Shown piece after piece: positions 25,148-34,325 of a stretch of 64,000 bases of DNA (the stretch's first letter is position 1; each line of letters begins with the position of its first letter). A program made the position numbers and the translations under genes. Below the pieces are notes generated by a model, which worked only from the letters and a program-made list of their open reading frames with translations, did no database searches and was not told the DNA's origin. Location of the stretch: positions 186,001-250,000 of the forward strand of contig CAXXFR010000013.1 of the NCBI GenBank assembly GCA_963667455.2, read 5' to 3'. The stretch is from Bin55 sp963667455 (GTDB taxonomy: Bacteria; Pseudomonadota; Gammaproteobacteria; Pseudomonadales; Azotimanducaceae).

Positions 25148-25785
25148 GAAAGGTCTGGATCCTGAAGCAATCGAATGCGGTGTTCGAATCTCTTGATCTT
25201 GCGTTCGATCTTTTGCCTAGCCACTGCACGAATCCATCCCGAAATCGGGATCCACTCACTATTCCCAATTCCGTCGACGATCACAAGGCGGCAGGATTGC
25301 TCGCTTTCGCGGACAGCGATGATATTGTGCGGCAGAAGGTTTCGGGTCAACACCAGTTCAGCTCGTAGCCAGACCTTGAACTCATCGATGGCGCGTTCCA
25401 ATGATTGGTCGGTACCCCGTGGGACCCTCTCCTCGAGATTTAGCGGAAACCTACCGTCAAAGTCGCGAAACACTTTGGTTTCAATACCGATCCCCATGTC
25501 GGTTTCGATGGTTCCAAAGTATTCTGGTACATGTTTCCAGAGCATCGAGCCGTGTCGTTGCATAAGCTCTCGATAAGCGTTCACTTCCTTCAATTGATCG
25601 TCCCAGTGCCGAAGACCTCGTAAGCGGCGCAAGCCTCGCGCTTGCTCTCGCCGTCGTTGCGGTGTACGGTCGCTACGCAGCACTTTGATGCATCGAGTGG
25701 CATCTTCGGGATGCACATAACACCTTCGGGTTCCTCCGATCGCAAAGGGCTCGAGTTGGCTGAGCTGAAGGACTGAAGAAGACAT
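25135..25785 (-). CDS. YrbL-like (PhoP regulatory network) kinase-fold protein
   Basis: A 216-residue protein matching the YrbL family: IGGTRRCYVHPEDATRCIKV near the start gives the kinase-like nucleotide loop with an invariant Lys. A long helical insertion follows, then HNIIAVRE and LVIVDGIGN standing in for the catalytic and metal-binding Asp motifs of a protein-kinase-like fold. In enterobacteria YrbL is a PhoP- and PmrA-controlled protein of unclear activity. Here it is paired with the zinc-ribbon methyltransferase, which suggests modification of an envelope or small-molecule target. That is speculation. Confidence 0.7.
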   Translation of the reverse strand: MSSSVLQLSQLEPFAIGGTRRCYVHPEDATRCIKVLRSDRTPQRRREQARGLRRLRGLRHWDDQLKEVNAYRELMQRHGSMLWKHVPEYFGTIETDMGIGIETKVFRDFDGRFPLNLEERVPRGTDQSLERAIDEFKVWLRAELVLTRNLLPHNIIAVRESEQSCRLVIVDGIGNSEWIPISGWIRAVARQKIERKIKRFEHRIRLLQDPDLSCDS

Positions 25786-25824
25786 CCGAGATGCGTGTTG
25801 CTTGGATCAATCTCAGGCGATACG

Positions 25825-26310
25825 CTAGAACTTGAGCAATGACGGAGACAACGATTCCAAGTCTACGATGCCGATCGCATTGAATCCCTTCATGTGACCG
25901 GCGCACTCGCCTGGATTGAAAATGGTCAGATTGTTGGAGTCTTCGATCCGAAGTAGGTGAGTGTGCCCGTGCAGGGCGAGGTCGGCACTGGACGTCAATT
26001 CATCGGAGAGGTCGCGAGGATCATGCACAACAACGATGCGTTTGCCATTCAACTCTCGAGCTAGTGGTGGGTCATGGAATTCGAATCCACAGGTCATTGC
26101 GATCTTGTTCAACTCGATTCGTTCGACATCGTTGTTGCCGTAGACTCCCGAGAGGGGAGCATTCAGATCTCGGAAGAGCTCCAACGTATTTGCACGAGTT
26201 ATGTCGCCTGTGTGAAACACATGAGCGACATTAGCGCAGTTGAACAGTCTGACGATCTCCCGGACGTTGCGTTGGTTGTTGTGCGTATCGCTGACGACTC
26301 CGATTTTCAT
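25825..26310 (-). CDS. YfcE-like metallophosphoesterase
   Basis: A 161-residue calcineurin-like phosphodiesterase of the YfcE/MJ0936 type. Metal ligands are visible in IGVVSDTHNN, HVFHTGDI, GVYGNNDVERI, VVVHD and ALHGHTHLLR. The family hydrolyses phosphodiester substrates such as bis-pNPP in vitro; the natural substrate is unknown. The C-terminus is ordinary. It lies 39 bases upstream of the YrbL-like gene on the same strand and could be the first gene of that three-gene operon. Confidence 0.85.
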   Translation of the reverse strand: MKIGVVSDTHNNQRNVREIVRLFNCANVAHVFHTGDITRANTLELFRDLNAPLSGVYGNNDVERIELNKIAMTCGFEFHDPPLARELNGKRIVVVHDPRDLSDELTSSADLALHGHTHLLRIEDSNNLTIFNPGECAGHMKGFNAIGIVDLESLSPSLLKF

Positions 26311-26655
26311 GAAATGAAGTCTCTGCTAGCGGGAAGCAAGATTGGTGCAAGCGCTCGTCATGGTTGGGCTGTAGCAGTCGAATCGTGCAGAGCTACTGTC
26401 ACGAAGCGGCAGGACTGGTGGGTGAAGTCCATTATTTCTTCATTCTCTCTGCGATAAGCATTCCAGTTTGTCCGACGAAAGCCCCACTAGCAGCTCAGTC
26501 CGGCGCGTAGGAACGAGCAAATCCAGTGGTGCATTATGTAAAGTCGCCTGTTAGCCGCAGATGCTCCAGCCAGCTCAAATGTGCGATTAGCCTAGTAATT
26601 ATGGTACTTGGGACGTAATTGAGGTGGGTGCCGTAATCGGTTAAATACGGAAAAT
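26311..26655. other. Gene-free spacer upstream of the TonB receptor promoter
   Basis: About 345 bases with only short antisense frames and no recognisable gene. It becomes A+T-rich towards the receptor promoter. I see no clear operator palindrome in it. Confidence 0.5.
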
Positions 26656-26686
26656 TTGACAATTGGCTTAAAAAGTTGTTTTATAC
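26656..26686 (+). promoter_or_regulatory. Predicted sigma-70 promoter of the TonB-dependent receptor gene
   Basis: A perfect -35 hexamer TTGACA (26656-26661) is followed by overlapping -10 candidates TTTATA (26680, spacing 18) and TTATAC (26681, spacing 19) in an A+T-rich setting. The implied 5' leader is about 90 bases. Confidence 0.55.
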
Positions 26687-26700
26687 GAGCAAGAGTCAAT

Positions 26701-26765
26701 GAGACTATGTGTTGTCTCGTCAAGTGACGGGACGATGTCGGTATGCATAACCTCTCATGGAGAGG
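26701..26765 (+). promoter_or_regulatory. Two small hairpins in the receptor mRNA leader
   Basis: GAGAC (26701-26705) pairs with GTCTC (26714-26718). CCTCTC (26751-26756) pairs with GAGAGG (26760-26765) around an ATG loop. The second hairpin lies 18 bases before the true start and would hide the alternative upstream ATG at 26757. A role in translation control is possible but unproven. Confidence 0.35.
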
Positions 26766-26783
26766 CCTAGACAGGGGGTACTT

Positions 26784-29700
26784 ATGCGTTTACGAATAGG
26801 ATCGTTAGCAGCGATTCTGGCTTGCGCCGCACTTTTGTGGACTTCACTTGCAAGCGCACAAGAGGAGGAGAGCGAAGAGGAAGAGGAGGAAACTACCGAG
26901 GAAGAAGACGAAGAAGCAATTGAAAACATTGTCGTCACAGGTAGTCATATCCGCCGTGACAACTTCGATACTCCTTCTCCGATGGACATCATCACGGATC
27001 TGGACATCGAACTAGCAGCTACGCCTGACCTCGGAGACATCATCTTCGACCAGACGTATCAGGTTGGCGTCAACGCCAATGCCGCTCCGTTCGAGCATCC
27101 AACCGGACGTGCGGACGACCAGTCCGTGCAACGGGGGGTTGAGGTCTGGGCGAATATCCGGGGTGTTGGCACTCGGGCGACCATGACAATGATGGATTCG
27201 CACCGTGTTCCCGCCAACGTCCAAGGATACGGTCCCGGAACCCGTCGTTCAGGTTCTGATGTGAATTCTCTATATCCGGGAATTGCGATCGGTCGGGTCG
27301 AGACGATTCTGGACGGAGCATCCGCTCTGTACGGGTCGGAAGCCGTGTCTGGCGTGGTCAATGTAATCCCGCAGAAGAACTTTGATGGATTTCGTGCCAA
27401 CTACTCGACGCAACAAGCGATCGAGGGTGGAGCACCATCGAGATCATTCGAATTGCTGGCAGGAGCTCAAAGCGAGAAATCCAGTGCAATCTTTGCAATG
27501 GCCATTCGCGATGTGGATCGCATGGCAGCAACCGAAAGACCTCAGTTCATTATTTCGTCCGCTGGTTGGACCGGGCAACTGCTTCCAACGTGGAGCGAGA
27601 CCGGTACCTCCAATCCGGGCGATTGGCGAGTTCCGTTCCGAGATGAGAGCGGCGAATTGGTGCCATGGACTCCCGCTGGGTGGGCTCAGTTTCCCAATGA
27701 AACTCCACCTCCGGGATACATTGCTTCGTCCCACCCGTGGTACTTGTACCCAGCGGGCGAACCTATCCGTTTGCAAGTCGACGACTTTGACGGTGACGGC
27801 AATCCCGATGTGGAGAACTTCGGATATGGTGGTGAAACCATTCAAGACACTGCTGGCAGACTCAGGGTTCTCAGAAAGTACGACCCAGGATGCGGATACG
27901 ACTTTGGAGCTGGATACAACAGCTTAGACGGTGTGCGATTTGCCGCCGGAAGCGTTTCTGCCGATGGTGGACTTGGTTACACGGACACCACCAAGAAAGG
28001 GAATTTCCTCAACGAATATCTCACTGGAAACGTTCACGGTCGGGAGACACGGACTCAAGGAGACGAGGCGGGAAGCCACGGATCCGAGTACGACTGCCGT
28101 CGTATCACAACGGACTTCCAAGACATTCAAACTCCCCAAGACAGGGAGCAAGGAATGGCTTTCTTTGAGCACCGTTTCAACGACTATGTTTCGTTCCATG
28201 GCGAACTGACGCTTAGCCGGCTTGAGAGTCGGGGTCGTCAGAATGACTGGTTTGGAATTGACGAGTGGCAATCCGCTGCGGGATCGGACAATTTGAGTCC
28301 TTTCATCCCGTTTGCAATTGGTTCGAATCCGGGTAATCCCTTCCGGGCATTTGCTGACGGATCGAATACTTGCGACCTGCTTCCTAATCTTCCTGGATGC
28401 GATGAGTTCACGAATGGTCGAATGTATACGTACATCGACGACAACGGGACTCCCGACAATCCAGCAGACGATGTCGAACGAACAATTGACATTCACGCGG
28501 AGACCGAGATGTCATACATTGATGCCAACGACAATGGTGTCTACGACTATCTCGAAGAAGCCGGTGAGTGGCTCGTATATGCACAGGACAGGAACGGAGA
28601 CGGACTGCCTGATCGCGATGTAGACGGTGATGGATACGCATCCGACACCGAACTTGCAAATCGTGATGCACAGCACAATGCGCACCATCGCGTCATCTTG
28701 TTGCCAATCGATAGCGATGTGGATGGCGATGGGATTCCGGATCGGTTTGATCCTGATTCGCATGGCACGATTGGAGTTCGATTGTTTGAGGATGCACGCA
28801 TGGTCAATCTTGCCGCGCATCCGAAGCAACCTTACGTTCACGAGAGCTATCCGTGGCTGAATGGCGACATGAGTTTTGATCACCGTGCGCAACTCAGCGA
28901 CATACGATTGCGTCTCGGAACGACGATCGAGATTCCAGAAACCCAGTGGTACATCAATGCGGACTGGGTATGGGCATTGAACAAGCGCGAGAACGACTGG
29001 CTCGAGCCGATATGGCACTGGGCTGTCAACTCGTTCAAATGTTCGGGCGGCCGAAACGGCAACCAATGCTTCAACCCATTCAGCACAAGTTGGTTGGACA
29101 CCGATCCTGAGACTGGAGAGATATTGCCAGCTTGGCGCGACAAGGACGATCCAGCTTGGAACACGACCTTGGAGACGCGGAATGCGGGCATCATTCCTCG
29201 AACCGACCAGCGACTTGTTGGATTTGTGTTGGTGGACTTGATCGCATCCACGGCGAATTTATTCAACCTGCCGTACAACGATGCACCGGTTGGGTTTGCC
29301 ATAGGAATCCACCACCGAATCGAATCGGAAGAATATCGACCGAACCAGGTCGGTGCCGCTTCATTGGGTTCTTCGATCGTAAGCTTCCAGTACACCGAGG
29401 AGCAAACGGATGCGGTATTTACCGAGTTCCGTTGGCCCTTGATTTCGCATCCTCGTTGGGGCGAAATGGAAGTTCAAACGGCAATCCGCTATGCGGAGTT
29501 TGAAGGACGAGGATCGCTGGCCGCCGCTGGCGAGACTGCCAACTTCGATGTGACTATTCCAAAATTCGCGATGAGCTACACGCCATCCGAAAATCTGTCC
29601 ATGCGATTCAGCAGAACAGAAGGATTTGTGCTTCCGGGCATGTTCCAGTTGTTCAACGTGACCGATGGTGAAGGTACGAACAACCAAACGGTTCGAGACT

Positions 29701-31010
29701 ACACCTGCGACGGCTTGCCAGAACTGCCACACTGTTCGGGCGCAGCGCCGGGCGGCGGTATCCCGGATGTTCTTGTAATTCCGAATTCCGCCAATCGAAA
29801 CTTGTCCGCAGAGGTATCCGAGTTGTGGAACGCGGGACTCACTTTCCGAATGTTCGACGATGACTTCACAATGGACATCGACTATACCGATGTGGTATTC
29901 ACAGGTCGAGTCGAGCGAATCGGTGCTTCCGAAGTGGTCAACACCAACGAAGCAGGATTTGAGGCGTTCATCAAGGATCGTTGCGGTCAGGACACTTTGA
30001 TTGACTACGACAACCAATCAAAGTATCCGATTGACGAATATCCGAACATTCCTAGGAATCCTTTGGACTACGTAGCGCAGACTTCTCTTGAAGAGCAGCA
30101 ATGTCGACTCGATGCGACCAATGAATGGATTGATCGCGAGAAAGTGTTGGCTGGCGGCGTTCTTCAACGCGAGAATGGAAGGCTGGTTGCCGCGGCAGAT
30201 GCGTGGATCAATCAAGGAGAGTCGCGTACTCGAAGTTTGATTGCCATCGGCGGTTACAGCTTCAGTGGGGAAGAAATTCCTCTCATCGGTGGGGACTATG
30301 GAAACTTTTCGACAAGCTTCTCAGTCACCAAGATGGTGGAATTGAGTTTGACTCGCTATGCATTTGACTCAGGCCATCCCTATCGAGGATTGAAAGTCGA
30401 CGGCGTCGGCAACCGAAATGCCGTTGCTTTCTGGGCAGCTTCCAACTTGGCGACTCCGTTGCCTCCGACTCCAGAGTATCGAGTCAATCTCGGTCTACGT
30501 TGGTTCAACGGACCACACACAGCACAACTGTCAATGCGCTGGCACGACAGCCTCACGGATGTGAGTGCTGCGTATAGCGAAGTCTTGTGGTGGACCAAGT
30601 GCAATCTGCAACCGGACGGTTCCTACAGTCGTAGGAACGGTGACCCGTGTTCAGAGAACGAATACTTGAACGATCCGAACGGTTGGAACAACAATGAGTT
30701 CAACGGCAAGGACGTATTCAACGTTGACGATGACGACGAAATCGCCAACTTCGTATGGACCGAAGCAGAAGCCTGCATCGACCAGGACAGGAACCCTTAT
30801 TGCAAGATTCCGTCTGCGGCGTATTGGGACTTCAGCTACACGTACAACCGTACGAATTTCCTTGGCATGTCTTCGTTCTCGGTGAACGTAGCCGTTCGAA
30901 ACATCTTCGACTACTATCCGACACCTATCCCATCGGGCGTAGGGTTCGAGGCGTACGTCGACAACGGCATGGGTCGTCTTGGATTCGCACGGGTTTCAAT
31001 GAACCTGTAG
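26784..31010 (+). CDS. Very large TonB-dependent receptor with an acidic N-terminus and calcium-type repeats
   Basis: ATG 26784, with AGGGGG just upstream, gives 1408 residues; an in-frame ATG at 26757 is less likely. A signal peptide (RLRIGSLAAILACAALLW) is followed by about 20 residues that are nearly all Glu/Asp/Thr. The TonB-dependent plug follows (ENIVVTGSHIRR, RVETILDGASALYGSEAVSG). The barrel is unusually long and has inserts with DxDGDGxPD motifs near residues 335, 595-625 and 650, like calcium-binding thrombospondin type 3 repeats. Cysteines occur in pairs in loops. It would import a large ligand across the outer membrane. The substrate is unknown. It is followed by a terminator and the TPR/CRTAC1 genes. 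Confidence 0.9.
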   Translation: MRLRIGSLAAILACAALLWTSLASAQEEESEEEEEETTEEEDEEAIENIVVTGSHIRRDNFDTPSPMDIITDLDIELAATPDLGDIIFDQTYQVGVNANAAPFEHPTGRADDQSVQRGVEVWANIRGVGTRATMTMMDSHRVPANVQGYGPGTRRSGSDVNSLYPGIAIGRVETILDGASALYGSEAVSGVVNVIPQKNFDGFRANYSTQQAIEGGAPSRSFELLAGAQSEKSSAIFAMAIRDVDRMAATERPQFIISSAGWTGQLLPTWSETGTSNPGDWRVPFRDESGELVPWTPAGWAQFPNETPPPGYIASSHPWYLYPAGEPIRLQVDDFDGDGNPDVENFGYGGETIQDTAGRLRVLRKYDPGCGYDFGAGYNSLDGVRFAAGSVSADGGLGYTDTTKKGNFLNEYLTGNVHGRETRTQGDEAGSHGSEYDCRRITTDFQDIQTPQDREQGMAFFEHRFNDYVSFHGELTLSRLESRGRQNDWFGIDEWQSAAGSDNLSPFIPFAIGSNPGNPFRAFADGSNTCDLLPNLPGCDEFTNGRMYTYIDDNGTPDNPADDVERTIDIHAETEMSYIDANDNGVYDYLEEAGEWLVYAQDRNGDGLPDRDVDGDGYASDTELANRDAQHNAHHRVILLPIDSDVDGDGIPDRFDPDSHGTIGVRLFEDARMVNLAAHPKQPYVHESYPWLNGDMSFDHRAQLSDIRLRLGTTIEIPETQWYINADWVWALNKRENDWLEPIWHWAVNSFKCSGGRNGNQCFNPFSTSWLDTDPETGEILPAWRDKDDPAWNTTLETRNAGIIPRTDQRLVGFVLVDLIASTANLFNLPYNDAPVGFAIGIHHRIESEEYRPNQVGAASLGSSIVSFQYTEEQTDAVFTEFRWPLISHPRWGEMEVQTAIRYAEFEGRGSLAAAGETANFDVTIPKFAMSYTPSENLSMRFSRTEGFVLPGMFQLFNVTDGEGTNNQTVRDYTCDGLPELPHCSGAAPGGGIPDVLVIPNSANRNLSAEVSELWNAGLTFRMFDDDFTMDIDYTDVVFTGRVERIGASEVVNTNEAGFEAFIKDRCGQDTLIDYDNQSKYPIDEYPNIPRNPLDYVAQTSLEEQQCRLDATNEWIDREKVLAGGVLQRENGRLVAAADAWINQGESRTRSLIAIGGYSFSGEEIPLIGGDYGNFSTSFSVTKMVELSLTRYAFDSGHPYRGLKVDGVGNRNAVAFWAASNLATPLPPTPEYRVNLGLRWFNGPHTAQLSMRWHDSLTDVSAAYSEVLWWTKCNLQPDGSYSRRNGDPCSENEYLNDPNGWNNNEFNGKDVFNVDDDDEIANFVWTEAEACIDQDRNPYCKIPSAAYWDFSYTYNRTNFLGMSSFSVNVAVRNIFDYYPTPIPSGVGFEAYVDNGMGRLGFARVSMNL

Positions 31011-31051
31011 TACCAACAAGGCGTACGATTCAGCCTTATTGACAGCTTAAG

Positions 31052-31092
31052 ATCCGGCATCGGAGTTCGCTCCGGTGCCGGATTTTCTGTTT
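31052..31092 (+). terminator. Intrinsic terminator after the TonB receptor gene
   Basis: A 14-bp stem (ATCCGGCATCGGAG with CTCCGGTGCCGGAT, G-U pairs included) closes a TTCG tetraloop at 31066-31069 and is followed by a T-rich run (TTTCTGTTT). It separates the receptor transcript from the downstream lipoprotein genes, at least partly. Confidence 0.88.
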
Positions 31093-31176
31093 CATAGTCC
31101 AATTTCAATTCAGAACAGGGCACAATTCGCTAACCCGGATTGTGCTCGTTTGAAGATCATCCAAACGGAGTTGTGC

Positions 31177-32643
31177 ATGACCACTGGTTGGGGTTGCTTC
31201 AAAGAACCCGAGGGATCAGAACCGCGGTGCGTGTGGGCGTTGATTGCGTTGCACGCTGGAATCGGTCTATTGCTCCTGTCGGGTGGCTGCGGAGAAGTGC
31301 CGATTGGGATTGAAGTAGACCCCCCACATGTCATCGATACAAGCTCGGTCAATGTGGAACTGTCCGAGGCAGTCGCTTCCAACATCGAGTTGATCCACCA
31401 GAACCCACAGTCGGCGACGTTGCGTGGCCGACTTGCTATGACTTACGAGGTCAATCACTTTCCAGATGCGGCGCTCGTCATGTATGAACAGGCATCGCGA
31501 CTCGACGCACGAGAGTTTGCGTGGTGGTACTTCGGTGCTCTCATCGACCATCAAAAAGGAAACTTCGACAGCGCGCTCTCAAAAATTGGAAACGCACTAG
31601 ATATCGATCCCGGCTACATACCTGCACACCTCCATCAAGGTACTTGGCTCCTGGATGTGAATCGCCTGGACGACGCGTTTCGAGCGTTTAGCGAAGCTGC
31701 AACTCTTGGAGCGGGTTCGCCGGCCGCCGTCGGTTTGGCACAGGTGTACCTGCGTCAAGACGATCCCCAGTCTGTCCTCGATGTGTTGATTCCGTATTCC
31801 CAGTCGCTACCGCATCCGCAAATTTGGCGTCTGCTGGCGACGGCGTTTGGTCAGCTGGGCCTCTCTGAGGAAGCTGAAGTCGCGAGAACTCTTGGGAGAG
31901 AACCGATGCCGTTGCAATGGCTCGATCCGATTCGCCAACGACCGAACCAATACATTTTTGGCTACGGTCGACGCATCGTCTACGCTCAAAGTTTGATGAA
32001 TGCAAATCGTTATGCGGAGGCACTGCGAATACTGGAGGAATTGGAAGAACAGGAACGAGACGATGTTGCATTGATTAGTAGCTTGGCTGTCGCCTACGAA
32101 AAGACCCAACAGCCGGAGAAGGCCAAGGAATTCTTGGAGTATGGCATCGAGCAGTTTCCCGATCAGTACAGGTTCTATGCCCACCTTGGAGACTTGATGT
32201 ACAGAGCCGGGCACAGCCAAGATGCCTTGGACATGCTTCAGAAGAGCATCGAGATCACAGAGCTCAACCCGATCGCCTATGAACGACTAGGTGCTGTGCA
32301 GATGCGATTGGAAGCGTTCGACGAGTCCATTGAAGCATTTGAGAAGGCAATCGAATATGGTCATGCAGATGTTTCCAACATTCACTTGATGATGGGCACC
32401 ATTCATGGCTATAGGCAGCAGTGGTCGGATGCTGTCGAAGATCTGGAGAAGGTTGTGGAACTCGATCCATCCAACGCAGACGGACACTTGTACCTTGCAC
32501 ATGCCCTGTTGGAAAGCGATCAATTGCAGGAAGCGGAAGAGACCTTGGATTGGGCTACTCGCGTGGGAATTGATCCCGAACTGTTGGAGTCCGCGAGCTT
32601 GGAGTTGCAGTCTCGGACTGAGGAATCCGAATCGCAGCCATGA
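31177..32643 (+). CDS. TPR-repeat lipoprotein, first copy
   Basis: The frame is open from 31075, but ATG 31177 with GGAG seven bases upstream is chosen, giving 488 residues. A hydrophobic segment (ALIALHAGIGLLLLSGGC) ends in a cysteine suitable for lipidation, with a non-Asp +2 residue, so outer-membrane retention is likely. The mature part is a series of about ten tetratricopeptide repeats (for example YAEALRILEELEEQ, SQDALDMLQKSIEI, FDESIEAFEKAIEYG, WSDAVEDLEKVVELD). It overlaps the CRTAC1 gene (ATGA). The same pair recurs directly downstream, so TPR protein and propeller probably bind each other. Confidence 0.78.
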   Translation: MTTGWGCFKEPEGSEPRCVWALIALHAGIGLLLLSGGCGEVPIGIEVDPPHVIDTSSVNVELSEAVASNIELIHQNPQSATLRGRLAMTYEVNHFPDAALVMYEQASRLDAREFAWWYFGALIDHQKGNFDSALSKIGNALDIDPGYIPAHLHQGTWLLDVNRLDDAFRAFSEAATLGAGSPAAVGLAQVYLRQDDPQSVLDVLIPYSQSLPHPQIWRLLATAFGQLGLSEEAEVARTLGREPMPLQWLDPIRQRPNQYIFGYGRRIVYAQSLMNANRYAEALRILEELEEQERDDVALISSLAVAYEKTQQPEKAKEFLEYGIEQFPDQYRFYAHLGDLMYRAGHSQDALDMLQKSIEITELNPIAYERLGAVQMRLEAFDESIEAFEKAIEYGHADVSNIHLMMGTIHGYRQQWSDAVEDLEKVVELDPSNADGHLYLAHALLESDQLQEAEETLDWATRVGIDPELLESASLELQSRTEESESQP

Positions 32644-34325
32644 TGAACTCATGGAAGCAAGTGGTTGCGTTGCTTATTTTTGGTGGCATCCTCCAAGGAT
32701 GTGGAGGAACACCTGACGTTCAAGAACCTGCGGACGAAACCATCATTTGGTTTGCTGAGGAATCCGCTTCGCGAGGAGTGGACTTCGTGCATCGATCGGG
32801 CCATGTGGAACAGCATCTCTTGCCGGAAATAACTGGCAGTGGCATCGCTGTGGTCGATGTGAACAACGATGGCTGGCTCGATCTCTACTTCGTTCAAAGC
32901 GGATCGTTGCTCGGGCCTGACGAGACAAGTGTCAACTCTCTGTACCTCAACCTTGGAAACGGTAATTTTTCCCTTCAATCTATCGAATCCGGTGCTGCGG
33001 ACAATGGCTATGGAATGGGCGTGGCAGCTGCCGACTACGACAACGATGGAGACAACGATCTCTTTGTGACCAATGTCGGGCCAAACAGGATGTTTGAGAA
33101 CGATGGAACCGGCAAGTTTTCGGATGTGACGGGACGTGCTGGACTAGGCGACGAACAATGGGGCACCTCCGCGGCTTTCTTGGATTTGGACCGCGATGGC
33201 GACTTGGACCTCTATCACGCAAACTACTTGCATTGGTCGATCGAGATCGAACTTGATTGCTTTGGTAGCGGTGTTTTGACGTACTGCCCACCTATCAACT
33301 ATCGAGCCCCGGCAATTGATCTAGTCTTCAGAAACGATGGAGACAAGACGTTCATCGATGTCACTAGGGAGGCTGGGGTTCATCTGTCTTTTGGCAATGG
33401 CTTTGGCGTTGTTGGAGCGGACTTCGATCACAACGGGTTCGTTGACGTGTTTGTCGCCAATGATTTGATGGTCAACCAACTTTGGATGAATCAAGGAGAA
33501 ATGACCTTCACCGACGAGGCGATGACTCGAGGATCGGGAGTGGACGGCTACGGCGTGGCCAAAGCCGGAATGGGGGTTGCCTCCGAGGACTTCGATCAAG
33601 ATGGCGATTTCGATATTCTCGTGGTTAATCTAACGGGGGAGTCCGACTCGTTTTTTCGCAACGAGGGTACTCATTTCATCGATTCAACCAGCGAAATCGG
33701 ACTAAGTGCGCCGAGTCGAAGATACACCCGCTTTGGGGTCATCATGGCGGACTTCGACAACGATGGAAGGTTGGATTTGTACGAAGCCAATGGAGGAGTC
33801 AGTCCTGTCGATCTAGCGGCCGCAGATATCTACGCGGAACCGAATACGCTTTTTCGAGGCACTCCAGACGGCCGATTGGAGGAAGTCGATCTTCAAGGAG
33901 GTACGGAGTTTCCGTTAAATGCCACCAGTCGGGGGGCGGCTGTCGGAGACCTCGACAACGATGGAGGGCTGGATCTCGTAGTCGTCAATCGCGACGCACG
34001 GGCGTATGTGCTGATGAACCGGCATCCCAACCGAGGCAACTGGATCCAATTCTCCGTACTCAACGATTTCGGTAGCGATGCCGTCGGTGCTTCGGTTTCT
34101 CTCATTCGTGGTGGCCAACGTGTATACGGAAGCGTTCGGCCAGAAGGAAGCTACTTGTCCTCCAACGATCCGCGCGTGCATTTTGGTTTGGGAACTTCAT
34201 CGTCGGTTGAAGACGTGAGAGTGCTGTGGCCTTCGGGAGATGTCGAGGCATTTGGAGATTTTGAAGGCGGACAGACAACAGTGCTCAGACATGGGACTGG
34301 GGAACCTTCGGAGTGGACTCGATAG
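32640..34325 (+). CDS. CRTAC1-family FG-GAP/VCBS beta-propeller lipoprotein with ASPIC/UnbV C-terminus, first copy
   Basis: A 561-residue protein with a lipobox (GGILQGC) after a short signal peptide. Seven propeller blades each carry a calcium-type loop: DVNNDGWLDLYF, DYDNDGDNDLFV, DLDRDGDLDLYH, DFDHNGFVDVFV, DFDQDGDFDILV, DFDNDGRLDLYE and DLDNDGGLDLVV. Two cysteines in LDCFGSGVLTYCPP may form a disulfide and are conserved in the second copy. The C-terminal ASPIC/UnbV domain (YLSSNDPRVHFGLG, VLWPSGDVE) is typical of this family. ATG 32640 overlaps the TPR stop. A second ATG follows directly. The protein should be surface-exposed or periplasmic. Confidence 0.85.
   Translation: MMNSWKQVVALLIFGGILQGCGGTPDVQEPADETIIWFAEESASRGVDFVHRSGHVEQHLLPEITGSGIAVVDVNNDGWLDLYFVQSGSLLGPDETSVNSLYLNLGNGNFSLQSIESGAADNGYGMGVAAADYDNDGDNDLFVTNVGPNRMFENDGTGKFSDVTGRAGLGDEQWGTSAAFLDLDRDGDLDLYHANYLHWSIEIELDCFGSGVLTYCPPINYRAPAIDLVFRNDGDKTFIDVTREAGVHLSFGNGFGVVGADFDHNGFVDVFVANDLMVNQLWMNQGEMTFTDEAMTRGSGVDGYGVAKAGMGVASEDFDQDGDFDILVVNLTGESDSFFRNEGTHFIDSTSEIGLSAPSRRYTRFGVIMADFDNDGRLDLYEANGGVSPVDLAAADIYAEPNTLFRGTPDGRLEEVDLQGGTEFPLNATSRGAAVGDLDNDGGLDLVVVNRDARAYVLMNRHPNRGNWIQFSVLNDFGSDAVGASVSLIRGGQRVYGSVRPEGSYLSSNDPRVHFGLGTSSSVEDVRVLWPSGDVEAFGDFEGGQTTVLRHGTGEPSEWTR

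Noticed and set aside
31052..31092. The strong hairpin after the TonB receptor as an element end or attachment site
   Set aside because: A GC stem with a TTCG loop and T tract is fully explained as an intrinsic terminator.
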